Shown: positions 36,827 to 44,034 of the stretch, piece by piece
Layout of the letters: each line of letters begins with the position of its first letter
Position numbering within the stretch: the first letter of the stretch is position 1
Source of the DNA: Arthrobacter sp. ov407
GTDB taxonomy: Bacteria; Actinomycetota; Actinomycetes; Actinomycetales; Micrococcaceae
Direction of reading: 5' to 3'
DNA length: 64,000 nt
Assembly (NCBI RefSeq): GCF_900102895.1
Contig: NZ_FNGD01000006.1
Coordinates: 121,970-185,969 of the forward strand
Notes under the pieces: model-generated
What the model saw: the letters and a program-made list of their open reading frames with translations, nothing else
What the model was told of the DNA's origin: nothing
The model's database searches: none
Program-made: the position numbers and the translations under genes

Positions 36827-37858
36827 ATGGAACTCAGCGAGGACGACCTCGCCCTGATCAACGTCCTGCAGATTGCCCCGCGCCTGAGCTGGGCGGATGC
36901 GGCGGAGGTGCTGGGCGTTCATGCCACCACGCTCGCCGCCCGTTGGGAGCGGCTGCTGGCCTCCGGCGTTTCCTGGATCACCGCCCACCTGATCGGCGAC
37001 CCTCAGCAGATGTGCCTGGCGTTCGTCGCCGTGGACTGCGAAATGCACCGGCGCGAGGAAGTCACCGCCAGGCTCGCGCAGATGCCGGAAATCGTGACGG
37101 TGGAGGAGGCGGCCAGCAACCGGGACCTCATGCTGACCGTCATTACGCCCTCCCTGGACGATTTCAGCCTGAAAGTCATCTCGCGGCTGAAGGAGATCGA
37201 CGGCCTCCTCAAATACCAGACCGCCCTGTGCACCAGGTTGCACGCGAGCGGCGGCTCCTGGCGGCTCAATGTGTTGAGCCGGGCACAGCAGGCCGCTGTG
37301 CGGGCACTGGCCGGCCCCGAGGCCACCGGGGTTGCCCAGGCTGCCGCCCGGGAAGCGTTGCCGGAAAGCCACCTTGCGCTCCTGCCGTTCCTGGCCAGGG
37401 ACGGACGGGCCACGGCGGCGGACATTGCCCGCGGGCTGGGCAGGCACCCTGCCACCGTCCAGCGCCAGCTCAACCGCGTGCTCGCCAGCGGCATCCTGTC
37501 ATTCCGGTGCGAGGTGGCACAGAAGTTCTCGGCCTTCCCCGTGACCTGCCAATGGTTCGTCAACGTCCCCGCCGGGCGGCACGAGGCGGCCGCCGCCGAG
37601 CTGAGGACCATGCGGAACGTGCGGCTGAGCGCCTCCACCACGGGGCCTACAAACTTCGTGATCATCATGTGGCTGCAGTCCCTGGCGGACGTCATGAACA
37701 TCGAGCTGGCGCTGCAGCAGAAGGTGCCCGGGATCGTGCTCGTGGAAAGCGTCGTCATGCTGAGCACCGTGAAGCGCGTGGGCTGGATGCTGAACCCGGA
37801 CTCCAGGGCCAGCGGCGCCGTCGTAGTTCCGGCCCAAACGTTGGACGCGGCCGGCTGA
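36827..37858 (+). CDS. Lrp/AsnC-family regulator with two tandem modules
   Basis: This 343-residue protein is twice the usual Lrp length. It contains two helix-turn-helix parts, at about 5-50 (DLALINVLQIAPRLSWADAA and LGVHATTLAARWERLLASGV) and about 185-230 (LLPFLARDGRATAADIARGL and RHPATVQRQLNRVLASGILS). Each is followed by a Lrp ligand-binding (RAM) domain. It is divergent from the M20/MHS operon and probably controls it in response to an amino acid. The 172-bp gap contains TGTCAC (from about 36686) and GTGACA (from about 36739), inverted arms that could be its sites. The MFS gene follows 73 bp downstream. Confidence 0.9.
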   Translation: MELSEDDLALINVLQIAPRLSWADAAEVLGVHATTLAARWERLLASGVSWITAHLIGDPQQMCLAFVAVDCEMHRREEVTARLAQMPEIVTVEEAASNRDLMLTVITPSLDDFSLKVISRLKEIDGLLKYQTALCTRLHASGGSWRLNVLSRAQQAAVRALAGPEATGVAQAAAREALPESHLALLPFLARDGRATAADIARGLGRHPATVQRQLNRVLASGILSFRCEVAQKFSAFPVTCQWFVNVPAGRHEAAAAELRTMRNVRLSASTTGPTNFVIIMWLQSLADVMNIELALQQKVPGIVLVESVVMLSTVKRVGWMLNPDSRASGAVVVPAQTLDAAG

Positions 37859-37931
37859 CGGCGGCGGGGTGGAATCTGACAAATCATCCGGCAGGCGGAA
37901 CACGGCGTGCCCCGGTTGTAAGCTGTGGCAC

Positions 37932-39377
37932 GTGCCACGAACCGACCCACCCGCCCGTCCGACATCCGTCCCGGAATCCGCCGGCATTTTCCACCGCGGC
38001 TACCTGCTGGTGACGCTCGGCGCCTGCGCTCTGGTGTTCCTGGCGGCCTTCGAGTCCCTGGCGGTGACCACCATCATGCCGCTCGTCAGCCGGGAACTGG
38101 ACGGCGCAAGCCTCTACGCCTTGGCCTTCGCCGGCCCGCTCGCCACCGGGGTGATCGGCATGGTGGCCGCAGGCAGTTGGTCGGACCGCAAGGGACCCGT
38201 GGCGCCGCTCCTGGCCGCAGTGGGCATGTTCGTGGTCGGCCTGCTCATCGCCGGTACCGCCGGAACCATGCCGGTCCTCGTGTCCGGACGGCTCGTGCAG
38301 GGGCTCGGCGGAGGCGGGCTCACCGTGGCCCTGTACGTGGTCATTGCCCGGGTCTACCCGCCGGTCCTGCATCCGAAAATCTTCGCCGCCTTCTCCGCGG
38401 CCTGGGTGATCCCGTCCCTCGTGGGTCCGTTCGCGGCCGGCGCCGTGGCGCAACTGGCCGGCTGGCAGTGGGTCTTTCTCGGCGTGGTCGGACTCGTGGT
38501 GCCTGCCCTGCTCCTGACGGCCCCGGCCCTGCGCGGCCTGAACGGAAGCCCCGGCGCCGCCGCCGGAGATCCCCCGGCAAACGTCGAGACTGCAGCGGGC
38601 GGCCGTGCGCCGGGCGGCCTTGCCAAGTTGGCGCTGGCGGCGCTGGCAGCGCTCGCCGTGCTGGGCCTGAACCTGTCCGCCGCAGTACCGGGAGCCGGCG
38701 CGGTGCTGGCGGCGGCCGCCGTCGCCGTCGCGCTCCTGGCCGTCCGCCCCCTCATGCCGCGCGGAACGCTGACCGCCCGGCGCGGCCTGCCGAGCGTGAT
38801 CCTCACCCGCGGGCTCGCGTCCGCAGCTTTCTTCGGCGCCGAGGTCTACCTGCCGTACCTGCTCGTGGAACGTTACGCCTTCGCCCCGACGTTTGCGGGC
38901 CTCACGCTCACCGGCGGCGCCATCGCCTGGGCGGCGGCGTCGGCCATCCAGGGCAGGCTGGGGACCCGCTTGGAGCACCGGAAGGCAGTGCGGATCGGCT
39001 CGGCCCTCGTCTTTGGCGCCGTCGTCCTGGCCTTCGTGACAACGGTGTTGGCCTGGCCGGCCGCCGTCGCGATCGCGGGATGGATTTTCGCCGGGGGCGG
39101 CATGGGCCTGATGTATCCGCGCCTGAGCGTCATGACCCTGGCCCTCTCCACCAAGGACACCGAGGGCTTCAACAGCTCGGCGATGTCCATTTCGGATTCC
39201 CTCGGCGGCGCCCTGGCCCTCGCCGGCACCGGGATCGTGTTCGCCGCGTTCGCGACGGCGACTCCGACGGCGTCGTTTGCCGGAGTCTTCGCGCTGACGG
39301 CGGTGATCGGACTCGCCGCCGTGGCCGTCGCGCCGCGCGTCGCCGTCGTCCCGGCCGCCGTCAGGACACCCGCGTAA
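37932..39377 (+). CDS. MFS transporter (drug-exporter type)
   Basis: I choose the GTG at 37932 (MPRTDPPARP); a TAAGCT at 37919-37924 could be the -10 box of a leaderless transcript. A GTG at 37869 in the same frame is the alternative. The 481-residue protein has about fourteen membrane helices. Motif A is seen as AGSWSDRKGPVAPLLA, and motif C-like GLGGGGLTVALYVVIARVYP follows, as in DHA2-type exporters. The middle is Ala-rich. Substrate unknown; export of a drug or metabolite is likely. It follows the AsnC gene on the same strand but need not be part of its regulon. Confidence 0.85.
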   Translation: MPRTDPPARPTSVPESAGIFHRGYLLVTLGACALVFLAAFESLAVTTIMPLVSRELDGASLYALAFAGPLATGVIGMVAAGSWSDRKGPVAPLLAAVGMFVVGLLIAGTAGTMPVLVSGRLVQGLGGGGLTVALYVVIARVYPPVLHPKIFAAFSAAWVIPSLVGPFAAGAVAQLAGWQWVFLGVVGLVVPALLLTAPALRGLNGSPGAAAGDPPANVETAAGGRAPGGLAKLALAALAALAVLGLNLSAAVPGAGAVLAAAAVAVALLAVRPLMPRGTLTARRGLPSVILTRGLASAAFFGAEVYLPYLLVERYAFAPTFAGLTLTGGAIAWAAASAIQGRLGTRLEHRKAVRIGSALVFGAVVLAFVTTVLAWPAAVAIAGWIFAGGGMGLMYPRLSVMTLALSTKDTEGFNSSAMSISDSLGGALALAGTGIVFAAFATATPTASFAGVFALTAVIGLAAVAVAPRVAVVPAAVRTPA

Positions 39378-39394
39378 GGGCACAGCACGGCAAA

Positions 39395-39427
39395 GGAGCC
39401 CCGGCCGGATGATCCGGCCGGGGCTCC
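39395..39427. terminator. Bidirectional terminator after the MFS exporter
   Basis: GGAGCCCCGGCCGGAT at 39395-39410 pairs perfectly with ATCCGGCCGGGGCTCC at 39412-39427, a 16-bp stem that serves two convergent genes. Behind it the word GCTCC is repeated three times in short CATCA-containing units (39430-39470), perhaps a small local duplication. Confidence 0.8.
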
Positions 39428-39479
39428 CCTTGCATCAGCGCTCCTATGTATCAGGGCTCCTTTGCATCACGTCCAAGGA

Positions 39480-40985
39480 TCAGGCAGCCGCGCGGGCTTC
39501 CTCCTGTGAGCGGACGGCCTTCCATTCCACAATCCGGGCCTGCTGCAGCGGGGTCTTCCGGTTGAAGTGCCAGGCCGCACCCAGCAGCAGGAACCACACG
39601 GGTGTCACGAAGAGTGCCAGGCGGGTGTCATCGGCCTGTGCCAGCGCCACCAGCATGAAGACGAAGAACGCGAGCACCACGTACGGCATGAAGGCGGAGC
39701 CGGGCATCTTGAAGGCCGAAGCTTCGTGCAGGGCCGGCCGCCGGCGGCGGAAGGCGATGTAGCTGATCAGGATCATGGACCACACAAACATGGTCAGCAC
39801 GGAGGCCACGGAAGTGACGATCGTGAACGCGCCGATTACGGAGTCGCCGGCATAGAGCAGGACAAGACCGGCCAGCAGGAAGATGCAGGAGAACAGCAGT
39901 GCGTTCTGCGGTACCTTACGGACGCTGAGCTTTCCGAATGCCTTGGGCGCGTTCCCGTCCTGGGCGAGGCCGTAAACCATCCGGGACGTTGAGTAGATTC
40001 CGGAGTTGGCGCTGGAGGCGGCGGAGGTCAGGACCACCAGGTTGATGACCACTGCGGCGATCCCCAGCCCGGCCAGCGTGAACATGCCGATGAAAGGGCT
40101 GCTCGCGGGATCGATGGTGCGCCACGGATTGACCGCCATGATGACCACCAGGGCGCCCACGTAGAAGAGGAGGACACGGACCGGGATCGAGTTGATGGCC
40201 CGCGGCAGGTTCTTCTCCGGGTCCTTGGTTTCGGCGGCGGCGGTGCCCACCAGTTCGATCCCGGCGAAGGCGAAGATGGCGATCTGGAAGCCGAGGACGA
40301 AGCCGAACATGCCGTGCGGGAACATGCCGCCGTCGTTCCACATGTTGGCGAGGTTGGCTTCCGCGCCGTTCGGGGACGTGAAGTGCGTGGCGATCATGAC
40401 CGCGCCGGTGATGATCAGGGCCACGATGGCGACCACCTTGATGATGGCAAACCAGAACTCGGCTTCACCGAATGCCTTCACGGTGGGGAGGTTCAGGAGG
40501 ATCAAGACCACGGGCGTGAGCAGGGCCGGGATCCACAGGGGCGTGCCGGGTGCGAGCTTGTCCACGTATCCGGCGATGGCGACGATGTCGGCCACCCCGG
40601 TGACCACCCAGAAGAACCAGTAGGACCAGCCGGTGAAGAAGCTGGCCCAGGGGCCGAGCAGGTCGCCGGCGAAGTCACTGAAGGATTTGTAGTTCAGGTT
40701 GGAGAGCAGGATCTCGCCCATCGCACGCATCACGAAAAACAGCATGAAGCCGATGATCATGTAGACGAAGATGACGGACGGCCCGGCGAGCGAGATGGTC
40801 TTTCCGGACCCCATGAACAGGCCGGTGCCAATTGCGCCGCCGATGGCGAGCAATTGGATGTGGCGGTTGCCGAGCGCACGGGCGAGATGCGGCTCGCGGC
40901 TCCCGGCGCCGGAGTCACCGTTGGCGGAGGTGGCAGTGTCAGATTCTGAAATGGCCGGAGCGGCCGAGGTGGTGCGTTCAGACAT
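39480..40985 (-). CDS. cycA: Amino acid permease, CycA-like (D-Ser/D-Ala/Gly type)
   Basis: This 501-residue member of the AAT subfamily of APC permeases has twelve membrane helices. It carries the signature NRHIQLLAIGGAIGTGLFMG at the first helix and GFQIAIFAFAGIELVGTAAA at helix 6; the following AETKDPEKNLPRAINSIP is diagnostic for the AAT group. The SWYWF-like stretch FTGWSYWFFWVVTGVADIVA and overall sequence resemble E. coli CycA, which imports D-alanine, D-serine, glycine and D-cycloserine. Specificity for those substrates is likely but not certain. No glycine riboswitch was seen upstream. Confidence 0.85.
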   Translation of the reverse strand: MSERTTSAAPAISESDTATSANGDSGAGSREPHLARALGNRHIQLLAIGGAIGTGLFMGSGKTISLAGPSVIFVYMIIGFMLFFVMRAMGEILLSNLNYKSFSDFAGDLLGPWASFFTGWSYWFFWVVTGVADIVAIAGYVDKLAPGTPLWIPALLTPVVLILLNLPTVKAFGEAEFWFAIIKVVAIVALIITGAVMIATHFTSPNGAEANLANMWNDGGMFPHGMFGFVLGFQIAIFAFAGIELVGTAAAETKDPEKNLPRAINSIPVRVLLFYVGALVVIMAVNPWRTIDPASSPFIGMFTLAGLGIAAVVINLVVLTSAASSANSGIYSTSRMVYGLAQDGNAPKAFGKLSVRKVPQNALLFSCIFLLAGLVLLYAGDSVIGAFTIVTSVASVLTMFVWSMILISYIAFRRRRPALHEASAFKMPGSAFMPYVVLAFFVFMLVALAQADDTRLALFVTPVWFLLLGAAWHFNRKTPLQQARIVEWKAVRSQEEARAAA

Positions 40986-41392
40986 GAGGCTTCTTCCTTG
41001 TCACAGGCAGCCGCAGCGGGCGGGGGTTCCGCAGTGCGGGCCGCACGGATCCGTCAGAGTGTGACGGAGGTAACAGTTTTGGCGGGTAAATCAAGGTTAG
41101 GGCCGGTATTTGGTCGTTCCTGTTGTCGCGACGGCCCGCGCAGGTAGCCCGGCCGGCCGATGATGTGCCGCGGCGCTCCCGGCGGAACGGACCTCCCGGA
41201 AGGCGGGGGAACGGGCCCGGAGCCCGCATCCTTCGCGGGCTCTAGGGGAAAATGCGACGCCGGCACGGCCCGCCCACTGCCGGCTCCGGTATCGCGTGTC
41301 CGCGAATCGGCCGCCCGCGGGCACGTTCGACAACTGTCGACCATCTTAGCTTCAGTCGTCGTCCGCTGTCTTTTGTCACATTTTGCACAACG
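40986..41392. other. Intergenic region upstream of the CycA-like permease
   Basis: About 400 bp without a gene. It holds the permease promoter, with a short less GC-rich stretch (GGTAACAGTTTTGGCGGGTAAATC) near 41068-41092. Open frames crossing it have no ribosome binding site or recognisable product. I looked for tandem glycine-riboswitch cores and saw none. Confidence 0.5.
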
Positions 41393-41421
41393 GAACGGCC
41401 CCGCCTTGGGCGGGGCCGTTC
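41393..41421 (-). terminator. Terminator hairpin after the CsbD gene
   Basis: GAACGGCCCCGCC at 41393-41405 pairs perfectly with GGCGGGGCCGTTC at 41409-41421 around a 3-base loop, giving a 13-bp GC-rich stem 27 bp past the CsbD stop. On the minus strand the flank CGTTGTGCAAAATGTG is only weakly T-rich. Confidence 0.75.
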
Positions 41422-41448
41422 GGGTGGGCGGTTCACTTGCTGCGGCCG

Positions 41449-41625
41449 CTACTCCTTGGCGAAGGCGTCGTTGACCTGTTCGCCGGCCTCCTGCAGCTTG
41501 GCCTGGGCCTGCTCACGCTGGCCTTCGCGCTGGAGGTCCTCATTGCCCGTCATCTTCCCGGTGCCTTCTTTGGCTGCACCGATGTGGTGGATGACGGTGA
41601 GGTTACCCTTGTCGTCGATTCCCAT
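41449..41625 (-). CDS. CsbD-family stress protein, short
   Basis: This 58-residue protein is coded from the ATG at 41625, after GGGAAGGGAAC, to the stop at 41449. The sequence MGIDDKGNLTVIHHIGAAKE then EGTGKMTGNEDLQREG shows the CsbD pattern: GAAKE(G)xGKxTGNEDLQxEGxxxQ. It ends in a Gln/Ala-rich amphipathic helix. CsbD proteins are small, hydrophilic, general-stress proteins with no known activity. It is preceded by no partner and followed by its own terminator. The length is typical for the family. Confidence 0.85.
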   Translation of the reverse strand: MGIDDKGNLTVIHHIGAAKEGTGKMTGNEDLQREGQREQAQAKLQEAGEQVNDAFAKE

Positions 41626-41839
41626 GATGTTCCCTTCCCATGATTACTAGCTCATGCGGTGTTGCTGTACGTCCCCCGGGCCAACGGGCGCGGTCGGTCC
41701 AGTCACATTGGCCCGGTGCCACTGGCGATTCGGACCAGATCCGGAAGTGGATGGCCCGGCAATGTATCGATTCCGAGGGCGGGTTCGGCGGCGGCGTCCG
41801 CGATCCCCGGGGACGTTCCCTCGGACGCTTGCCTGGTGC

Positions 41840-42529
41840 CTACTGGGCGGCCAGTCGCGTGGCCCGCAGCACGGCATCTCTGAGGGACACCGCCTCGCCC
41901 TCGGGCCCGATGGCGTTGCGTTGCCGGCTGTCCAGGACCTCGACGCGCCACAGCGGCTCCTCGATCCGGAGCTCCCGGGCAAGGTCCTCGGCGGTGAAGA
42001 ACTTCTCCGGCGTATGGTGAGCGCCCCACGGAGGCAGGCCGTCGGGGTGATGGCCGACGATCAGCAGCGTTCCGCCGGCCCGCACGGCCGCCGCGGCGAG
42101 CTGCAACGCCTGCTGCCACGGCATTTGGGTGGAATGCAGGAACTGGGCCGTGACGAGGTCGAACAACCGGTCCGGGACCCACGAGGCAAGGTCCTGTTGC
42201 ACCCACTCGATGGTGGCGTCCTGGCCCCGTTCCCGGGCGTGGGCGGCCGCACGCTCCAGGGCGACGGCGGAAACGTCCAGGCCGGTCACGGTCCAGCCGC
42301 GGGCAGCGAGCCAAATGGCGTCCGCACCCTCGCCGCACCCCAGATCCAGAGCCTCGCCGGGACGCAGGTCCGCCACTTCCGCGACGAGTTGCGGGTTCGG
42401 ATCCCCGCTCCACATCTTGGCGCGGCTGCTGTATTTTTCATCCCACATCCGGGCCGCGGTGCCGGGCGCCGCATGCTCGGCGGCGTCGTGCTCGTGGCTG
42501 TGGCTGTGGGTGGGGCTGCGTTTTGTCAT
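41840..42529 (-). CDS. Class I SAM-dependent methyltransferase
   Basis: This 229-residue protein has a His-rich N-terminal tail (THSHSHEHDAAEHAA), which may bind metal, and then the Rossmann-like methyltransferase core. Motif I is ALDLGCGEGADAIWLAARGW at about 60-79, the acidic residue GLDVS is at about 83-87, and the D/N post-II motif FDLVTAQFLHST follows. It resembles the type-11/type-25 methyltransferases that act on small molecules, such as thiopurine- or tellurite-resistance TehB-like enzymes. The ATG overlaps the stop of the preceding methyltransferase by four bases (ATGA), so the two are coupled. Substrate unknown. Confidence 0.88.
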   Translation of the reverse strand: MTKRSPTHSHSHEHDAAEHAAPGTAARMWDEKYSSRAKMWSGDPNPQLVAEVADLRPGEALDLGCGEGADAIWLAARGWTVTGLDVSAVALERAAAHARERGQDATIEWVQQDLASWVPDRLFDLVTAQFLHSTQMPWQQALQLAAAAVRAGGTLLIVGHHPDGLPPWGAHHTPEKFFTAEDLARELRIEEPLWRVEVLDSRQRNAIGPEGEAVSLRDAVLRATRLAAQ

Positions 42530-43590
42530 GGTTTCCCCTCATCTCGGTAGTCCGACGGGTCTGGCTGCATGTTTTCCTGCGGGCCGTGGCCGGCGGCGGG
42601 CGCCACGACGTCGGGCGTCACGACGGCGGTGACGAACCCGGCCGGCGCGGATCGCCGTCGGGTCTCCCGGCCGAAATTCCTGTGCTCCTCAAGGGCCAGC
42701 CCGAAGGACCCAACAAAGTCCGCGGCGCTCTTCCGGGCCGGGGGAGTGTTGTCGATGCCGAAGGTCAGAGGCTCGCCGACGAATCTCGCCGTAGCCCGGG
42801 CGTACCGCATGTAGGGCGACCGCGAGGCGATGGTTTCCCGGGCGAAGTAGTCAAAGGCCACGACGCTGCCCGGGGCGGTGCCGGCGATCCCGCGCAGTGT
42901 TGCCTCGACTGAATCGCGGTCCAAATACATGGTTACCCCTTCCCAGAGGAAAAACGCGGGCCTTGCGGGATCGAAACCCGACGCCATCAGTTTTTCCATC
43001 CAGTTCTCGGTCTCGAAATCGGCGGACACGTAAGTGGCCAGGCGGGTCGACAGGCCTGCTTTCTCGAGCATCGCGAGTTTGTGGGCCTGCGTCCGGGGCA
43101 GGTCGATTTCAAAGCAGCGCACACGGTCCTCCGATGACAGCCTGAACGCCCGGGTGTCGAATCCCGCCCCGAGGACCACGAGCTGGTCAACGCCGGCAAG
43201 ATGCCGCTGGAGGGCAGCATCGTAGTAGCTGGTCCGTGCCGTCGCCTGATGCCGCATCGGGGCCCGTCCCTCGTACGGATAGCGATAGATCCTGGGAACG
43301 AAGCCCGTCAGCAGGTGTCCCACGAGCGTGGGGGCGGTCTCCAGCCGGAACCCCTCCTGGGAGACATTCGGCATGACCGCCATGAGCCGGGCGGCAGGCT
43401 CATCCGGCCTCGTCCCCAGCCGGTGCTGCATGTAGCGGGTATAGAGCGAGGCGAACACTGTGGCCGAAACGCCCGCGCGCCGGCTGTAGTTCAGCAGCCG
43501 GGGGACCGCCGCGACGTAGCCGGCCGCCCCGATGGGCAACAGCGCCACTTGGATGAACCGAAAGAAGCCAGCGCCGACCATTCCCGGCAT
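42526..43590 (-). CDS. SAM-dependent methyltransferase, leucine-carboxyl/TIGR00027-like
   Basis: The frame is open far upstream into the helicase leader, but the ATG at 43590 (MPGMVGAGFF), with an AGGAG-like site in GAGAGGAGACGG about 10 bases earlier, is the best start. It gives 354 residues. The SAM motif VVLGAGFDTRAFRL (first residue about 137) and FEIDLPRTQAHK are the signature of the LCMT/TIGR00027 family; FFLWEGVTMYLDRDSVEATL is its conserved C-terminal block. Mycobacterial relatives methylate polyketides or unknown acids. A hydrophobic N-terminus (IQVALLPIGAAGYVAAVP) might be a membrane anchor. It is translationally coupled to the next methyltransferase. Confidence 0.88.
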   Translation of the reverse strand: MPGMVGAGFFRFIQVALLPIGAAGYVAAVPRLLNYSRRAGVSATVFASLYTRYMQHRLGTRPDEPAARLMAVMPNVSQEGFRLETAPTLVGHLLTGFVPRIYRYPYEGRAPMRHQATARTSYYDAALQRHLAGVDQLVVLGAGFDTRAFRLSSEDRVRCFEIDLPRTQAHKLAMLEKAGLSTRLATYVSADFETENWMEKLMASGFDPARPAFFLWEGVTMYLDRDSVEATLRGIAGTAPGSVVAFDYFARETIASRSPYMRYARATARFVGEPLTFGIDNTPPARKSAADFVGSFGLALEEHRNFGRETRRRSAPAGFVTAVVTPDVVAPAAGHGPQENMQPDPSDYRDEGKP

Positions 43591-43737
43591 CGTGCCCCGT
43601 CTCCTCTCGTCGCCTTGCCCGCCCACCATGCTCCTCCGGGACGCAATGGTGGTCAAGACACGTTCTGGGCTTCCCTTGGAGCGCCGCGAAGGTGGGGGCC
43701 GGGGGCCACGGATACGGGACCCGGCCCTGCCAGGTGG

Positions 43738-43743
43738 TAGGCT
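43738..43743 (+). promoter_or_regulatory. Probable -10 element of the DEAD-box helicase transcript
   Basis: TAGGCT at 43738-43743, in GGTGGTAGGCTACTAGTAC, resembles actinobacterial -10 boxes. A transcript starting near 43750 would have a leader of about 285 bases holding the structured element at 43768-43860. No good -35 box is seen. TACTAG at 43743-43748 is an alternative -10. Confidence 0.4.
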
Positions 43744-43767
43744 ACTAGTACTTGATGTGCAGTGATG

Positions 43768-43860
43768 CCCACTCTTGATTCGGTTGACCGGCTTCGGTCC
43801 ATCAACCGGATCCCTGCCAGATTCCCTCGGGAATCCGCACGCAGGGAGTGGGATTTTTTC
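43768..43860 (+). ncRNA. Structured leader RNA: three-way junction ending in a U tract
   Basis: An outer stem pairs CCCACTC (43768-43774) with GAGTGGG (43846-43852). It encloses two hairpins. The first pairs CGGTTGA (43781-43787) with TCAACCG (43802-43808), with ACCG/CGGT inside. The second pairs CCTGC (43813-43817) with GCAGG (43841-43845) and encloses GATTCC/GGAATC (43820-43825 with 43830-43835). TTTTTT at 43854-43859 follows directly, so the whole could end transcription. It lies about 180 bases before the helicase ATG. It may be an attenuator, a cold-responsive leader, or a short separate RNA. I do not match it to a known riboswitch class. Confidence 0.65.
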
Positions 43861-44034
43861 ATGTGAGAGGCACATCCTGCGTCGATGAACGCGTTCCATT
43901 TGGTCCCGGCGGCCGCTTGCTGAAGTTTGGCAACAGCCCGGTTGATCACCTGACTTTTCTTCGGCGAACCCTTGAGCCAACCGGCATCGGGGGCCGATAT
44001 CCGCACGGATACCGCCTGAAAGACTTTGAAACAC

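Noticed and set aside
40986..41392. Glycine riboswitch before the CycA-like permease
   Set aside because: No tandem conserved glycine-riboswitch core was seen in the leader.
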